Of a stretch of 64,000 nucleotides of DNA, positions 61,395 through 64,000 are shown in pieces. This DNA comes from Aurantiochytrium sp. KH105 (Eukaryota; Sar; Bigyra; Thraustochytrida; Thraustochytriidae). The stretch's first letter is position 1. Each line of letters starts with the position of its first letter. The stretch lies in assembly GCA_003116975.1 (NCBI GenBank), contig BGKB01000043.1:391353-455352 (forward strand), written 5' to 3'. The translations under genes were made by a program, and so were the position numbers. Under the pieces are notes generated by a model, which had not been told where the DNA came from, searched no databases, and was given only the letters and a program-made list of their open reading frames with translations.

Positions 61395-63585
61395 CGTGGC
61401 CGCGGCCAGGGTGGTGGAGCCCCTGGACTCCTCGGTCTTGGCTCTCGCCTCGGACTTGGACTCGGCCTCGGAGGTCTTAAAGACGAACGGAACTGCTCGA
61501 CGAGCTGCAAAAGTTATTCACGCACTCCCGTCGCCGCCGGCGGCGGCGGTGGTGACGGCTGCCGGCGCCATGGACGTAAGAGTCGCCAGGCGTCACGGCG
61601 GTGGCGCGCCGCCCGTCGCGCCCGTGGGCGCAGGCTTGTCGGCGCGCCAGGCGTGCAAGACCGCGAAGAAGACCGCGGGAAAGATGGAAAAGGCCAAGCC
61701 GACGACGCCGCCGACGACGACGGCAAGACGCACGCACGGCAAGCGCGCCCAGCAAGGCGCATCTCGTGCCGGCGCGGTACACCCGTACCCTGCGGAAATC
61801 GAGTCCGGGAACTGGGAGTACAAGCTGCAGCTGGCAACGTGTTCGGAACTGCGGCTGGGAAGACTTACCTCGCAGCTCAAATGGCGGCTCGCTGAGGGCG
61901 GAGGCGAGGCCGTCTATGTGCTAGGCGTGGAGGACGATGGGACGCCTATAGGCATCGATAGAAAACAGATGTCGGAGTCCTTGAAAAAGCTCCGGCGCAT
62001 GGCGACCATGCTTGCGTGTGAAGTGGTGAATGTGCGCATGAAGAATGGTCAAGAAGGACAAATTGCAGAAGTGCGCATTCGCAGGAAGCGCGTGGACGTC
62101 GTTCCGGACGAGAGCGAAGCTCTGTTTTTAGGTGCAAGCGGCACGGGCAAGACGACGCTGGTTGGCGTGCTCAAAACGGACGAAACAGATGATGGTCAAG
62201 GTTTGGCGCGCTTGCATATCCTCAAGCATCAGCACGAGATGGACCTGGGTCTGACTTCGGCGACTTCTTGCCATGTCATTCGCTATGGCAGCGATGGCGA
62301 GGCAAAGCTAGACTTTGATGATGACCAAGGAGTTCCTTCTGATATCTTTACGGATGTTGATGGTGAGAGCGCGCGAAAGATGCACGGGGTTACCGAGACG
62401 GTAACTCTCATCGACACTGCGGGCCACCCGCGGTACTTCAAGACAGCTCTTTACGGGTTGACGGCCATGCACCCTGATTTTGCTGTTATTGTCATTGATG
62501 CCGAGGCGCTGCAAGCGCATGGATCTGGAAATTACGCTGGCGACGAGGGTGGCGCGGCGCAGAGGATACGCTTCACATTGGACCTGCTTGTCATGTGTAA
62601 GCTTCTCAAGGTGCCCTTCATCGTAGTTGTGACCAAGTCGGACCTCTTTGTGGGTGGTAGCGAGAGCCAAGGTGCGCAAGTTGCCACTCTCGAGACGCTC
62701 GCACGTGAGCTCGTGGCCCAAGTCTTCGAGGCGTTGTCCGATCAAGGTGCGTCCGTGCCCGGTCTGCAGGTCTTTGTTTGCTCTAGCACAACCAAGGCTG
62801 GAATCGTCACGCTCCGGCGCGCCCTGGGCGCCTTGCGTCGAAATGCCGGTCTCGGGCCATGGCCACAAGGCGCGCCGGTCGTCTGTCATCGTCTGGAGAA
62901 CTGCGCAAGCGCAGATGCGTGCATGTACGTGCGCGAGTCCTTTCAGACGTGTGATTTTGATGACTCGGGCGTCATTGTTGGCGGCCGCTTGACCTCCGGC
63001 GTTGTTGCAGTAGGAGACACTTTGCTCTTTGGGCCTGATTCTCGCGGCGGCTTTGTCAATGTTGTTGTACACAGCATTAGAACGGCCTATGGTGCAGACC
63101 TCAGCGTTGTCGCAGCTGGTCACACGGTTACCTTTGCTCTTCGCCTCGCCAAGAAGAGAGGCGCCGCGGAAAAATCTGCAGAGGGTGTCGACGGCGCCGG
63201 CAATGTCGCTGATGGCGGTGCTTCAGACACATGTGCTTTAGACGGGCCGGACTTGGTGCGAATCGCTCGTCGCGGGGCGTGTCTATGCGCGCCGGATCGC
63301 GCGCGCCATGTCGATTGGGGCGCGAAACTTCGCATCCTCGCATGTCTGGACCTGAACTCTGGCGCGATTGCGCTCGAACTAGATGCGAGCAAGCATCATG
63401 AGTTCACGTTGCGGTCGAGCACGCTCAAGCAGCGCGTCCTGTGTTCCTCTTTGCGCGCCGACGAGCTCAACGTCCAATTCCAGCACCGCCCGGAGGCCCT
63501 CCCGCTGCAGGAGCCCGTCATTCTGCAGCGCGGGGCCACCATTGTGCTTGCTCACTTTTGTATAGGCACTGTAAAAACCACCTAG
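61282..63585 (+). CDS. GTPBP1/GTPBP2-type translational GTPase
   Basis: A 767-residue GTPase from the first ATG in frame. The first 170 residues are low complexity (Thr, Ala, Val, Lys). Family similarity starts at the EIESGNWEYKL segment. The G domain has P-loop GASGTGKT (about 284-291), DTAGH (G3, about 378-382) and TKSD (G4, about 451-454, the TKxD form also found in GTPBP1). Elongation-factor-like beta-barrel domains II and III follow, including a VIVGGRLTSGVVAVGDTL segment typical of domain II. By family it acts in the cytoplasm on stalled or specific translation and in mRNA decay. The frame is open from a GTG at 61192. ATG 61282 and a strong-context ATG at 61570 are both possible starts, so the N terminus is uncertain. 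Confidence 0.85.
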   Translation: MKKATETPTRPTAIVTAKATTTTTTTTARAALSNSELDVAAARVVEPLDSSVLALASDLDSASEVLKTNGTARRAAKVIHALPSPPAAAVVTAAGAMDVRVARRHGGGAPPVAPVGAGLSARQACKTAKKTAGKMEKAKPTTPPTTTARRTHGKRAQQGASRAGAVHPYPAEIESGNWEYKLQLATCSELRLGRLTSQLKWRLAEGGGEAVYVLGVEDDGTPIGIDRKQMSESLKKLRRMATMLACEVVNVRMKNGQEGQIAEVRIRRKRVDVVPDESEALFLGASGTGKTTLVGVLKTDETDDGQGLARLHILKHQHEMDLGLTSATSCHVIRYGSDGEAKLDFDDDQGVPSDIFTDVDGESARKMHGVTETVTLIDTAGHPRYFKTALYGLTAMHPDFAVIVIDAEALQAHGSGNYAGDEGGAAQRIRFTLDLLVMCKLLKVPFIVVVTKSDLFVGGSESQGAQVATLETLARELVAQVFEALSDQGASVPGLQVFVCSSTTKAGIVTLRRALGALRRNAGLGPWPQGAPVVCHRLENCASADACMYVRESFQTCDFDDSGVIVGGRLTSGVVAVGDTLLFGPDSRGGFVNVVVHSIRTAYGADLSVVAAGHTVTFALRLAKKRGAAEKSAEGVDGAGNVADGGASDTCALDGPDLVRIARRGACLCAPDRARHVDWGAKLRILACLDLNSGAIALELDASKHHEFTLRSSTLKQRVLCSSLRADELNVQFQHRPEALPLQEPVILQRGATIVLAHFCIGTVKTT

Positions 63586-64000
63586 TATAACTAACTAACT
63601 CCCTGGCTGCTGAACGCCTTGCCTTCTAGGCTTGCTCTGCTTTGCGTTGTGTTGCTTTGGTTGCTTCTGACAAGGGCTTCAAGCTCGCGGCTCGCGTGGG
63701 CCTGCCCTTGCTCGCTCGCTCGCTCGCTGGCAGGCTGCGCCAAACTGCGTGCACAGTTCTTGCTCGCCCTAGCTCTTCACCACTTCACTTGTTGGCTGCC
63801 TGTTTCCCGAGCTCAGCTCGGCTTGCGCTCACGCTCCCACCCTCCTCCGCGTCGCTATCTAGCTAGCTCGAGCTAGCTAGCCTCGGGCGTGCTCGGCCTC
63901 AGCCAGGACTCGCTGTCGAGAGCGCAAGGTCGCAAGCCCCGCCTCGCCACGCCCTGCCTAGGCAATGCAAGGCGTGCAATGCTCGGTTCTTACTGTTAGA
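63586..64000. other. Downstream flank with GCTC repeats
   Basis: No gene recognised. A GCTCGCTCGCTCGCTC run lies at 63709-63727 and AGCTAGCTCGAGCTAGCTAG at 63861-63880, the latter being largely self-complementary. The window ends before another gene starts. Confidence 0.5.

Noticed and set aside
1..64000. tRNA and rRNA genes
   Set aside because: I looked for T-loop-like boxes with pairing arms and for rRNA signatures by eye and found no convincing candidate; a covariance-model scan would be decisive.

Overview
This is nuclear DNA from a protist with few introns. I infer a labyrinthulomycete or thraustochytrid-like stramenopile. The reasons are eukaryote-only genes (TAF1, TPX2, an ERGIC/PDI fusion, SH2 proteins, class C GPCRs), very long uninterrupted reading frames with a strong preference for G/C at third positions, a cobalamin-dependent methionine synthase, an expansion of GABA-B-like receptors, and GC-rich spacers full of tetranucleotide repeats. 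The species assignment is inference only. All three standard stop codons are used. Where the longest open frame began at GTG, TTG or another non-ATG codon I moved the start to the first in-frame ATG.

Layout. 1-4458: no convincing gene, many simple repeats. 4459-18819: tandem array of four GABA-B-like class C receptor genes on the + strand. The first is diverged. The other three are collinear 813-residue genes, and the interiors of copies 3 and 4 are almost identical while their ends and spacers differ. 18989-20452 (-): EF-hand protein with hydrophobic segments. 21020-21966 (+): small PH-like protein with one credible spliceosomal intron. 22568-24148 (+): thioredoxin/ERGIC fusion (PDI-C type). 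24959-30268 (+): very large CCCH + UBM-like + RING-H2 + TPR + J-like protein. 30493-31803 (-): pepsin-like aspartic protease. About 32196-32640 (+): A-rich broken gene in three successive frames. 32654-34762 (-): Cbl/STAT-like protein with two SH2 domains. 36352-44949 (+): methionine synthase whose homocysteine and folate modules occur three times in one 2,865-residue polypeptide. 45126-46484 (-): SLC35/TPT-type transporter. 48389-51874 (+): TPX2. 52125-52802 (-): unrecognised helical protein. 53356-59385 (-): TAF1. 61282-63585 (+): GTPBP1/2-type GTPase.

The genes are a housekeeping mixture and not an operon. Neighbours are often divergent, sharing 0.5-1.9 kb GC-rich, repeat-laden promoter regions, or convergent with only 100-250 bp between stops. 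The most unusual items are the in-frame triplicated methionine synthase, the receptor array with homogenisation confined to the coding interior, the CCCH/UBM/RING/TPR/J-like fusion, the Cbl-like double-SH2 protein, a 21-bp-period array between receptor genes, and the broken A-rich gene.
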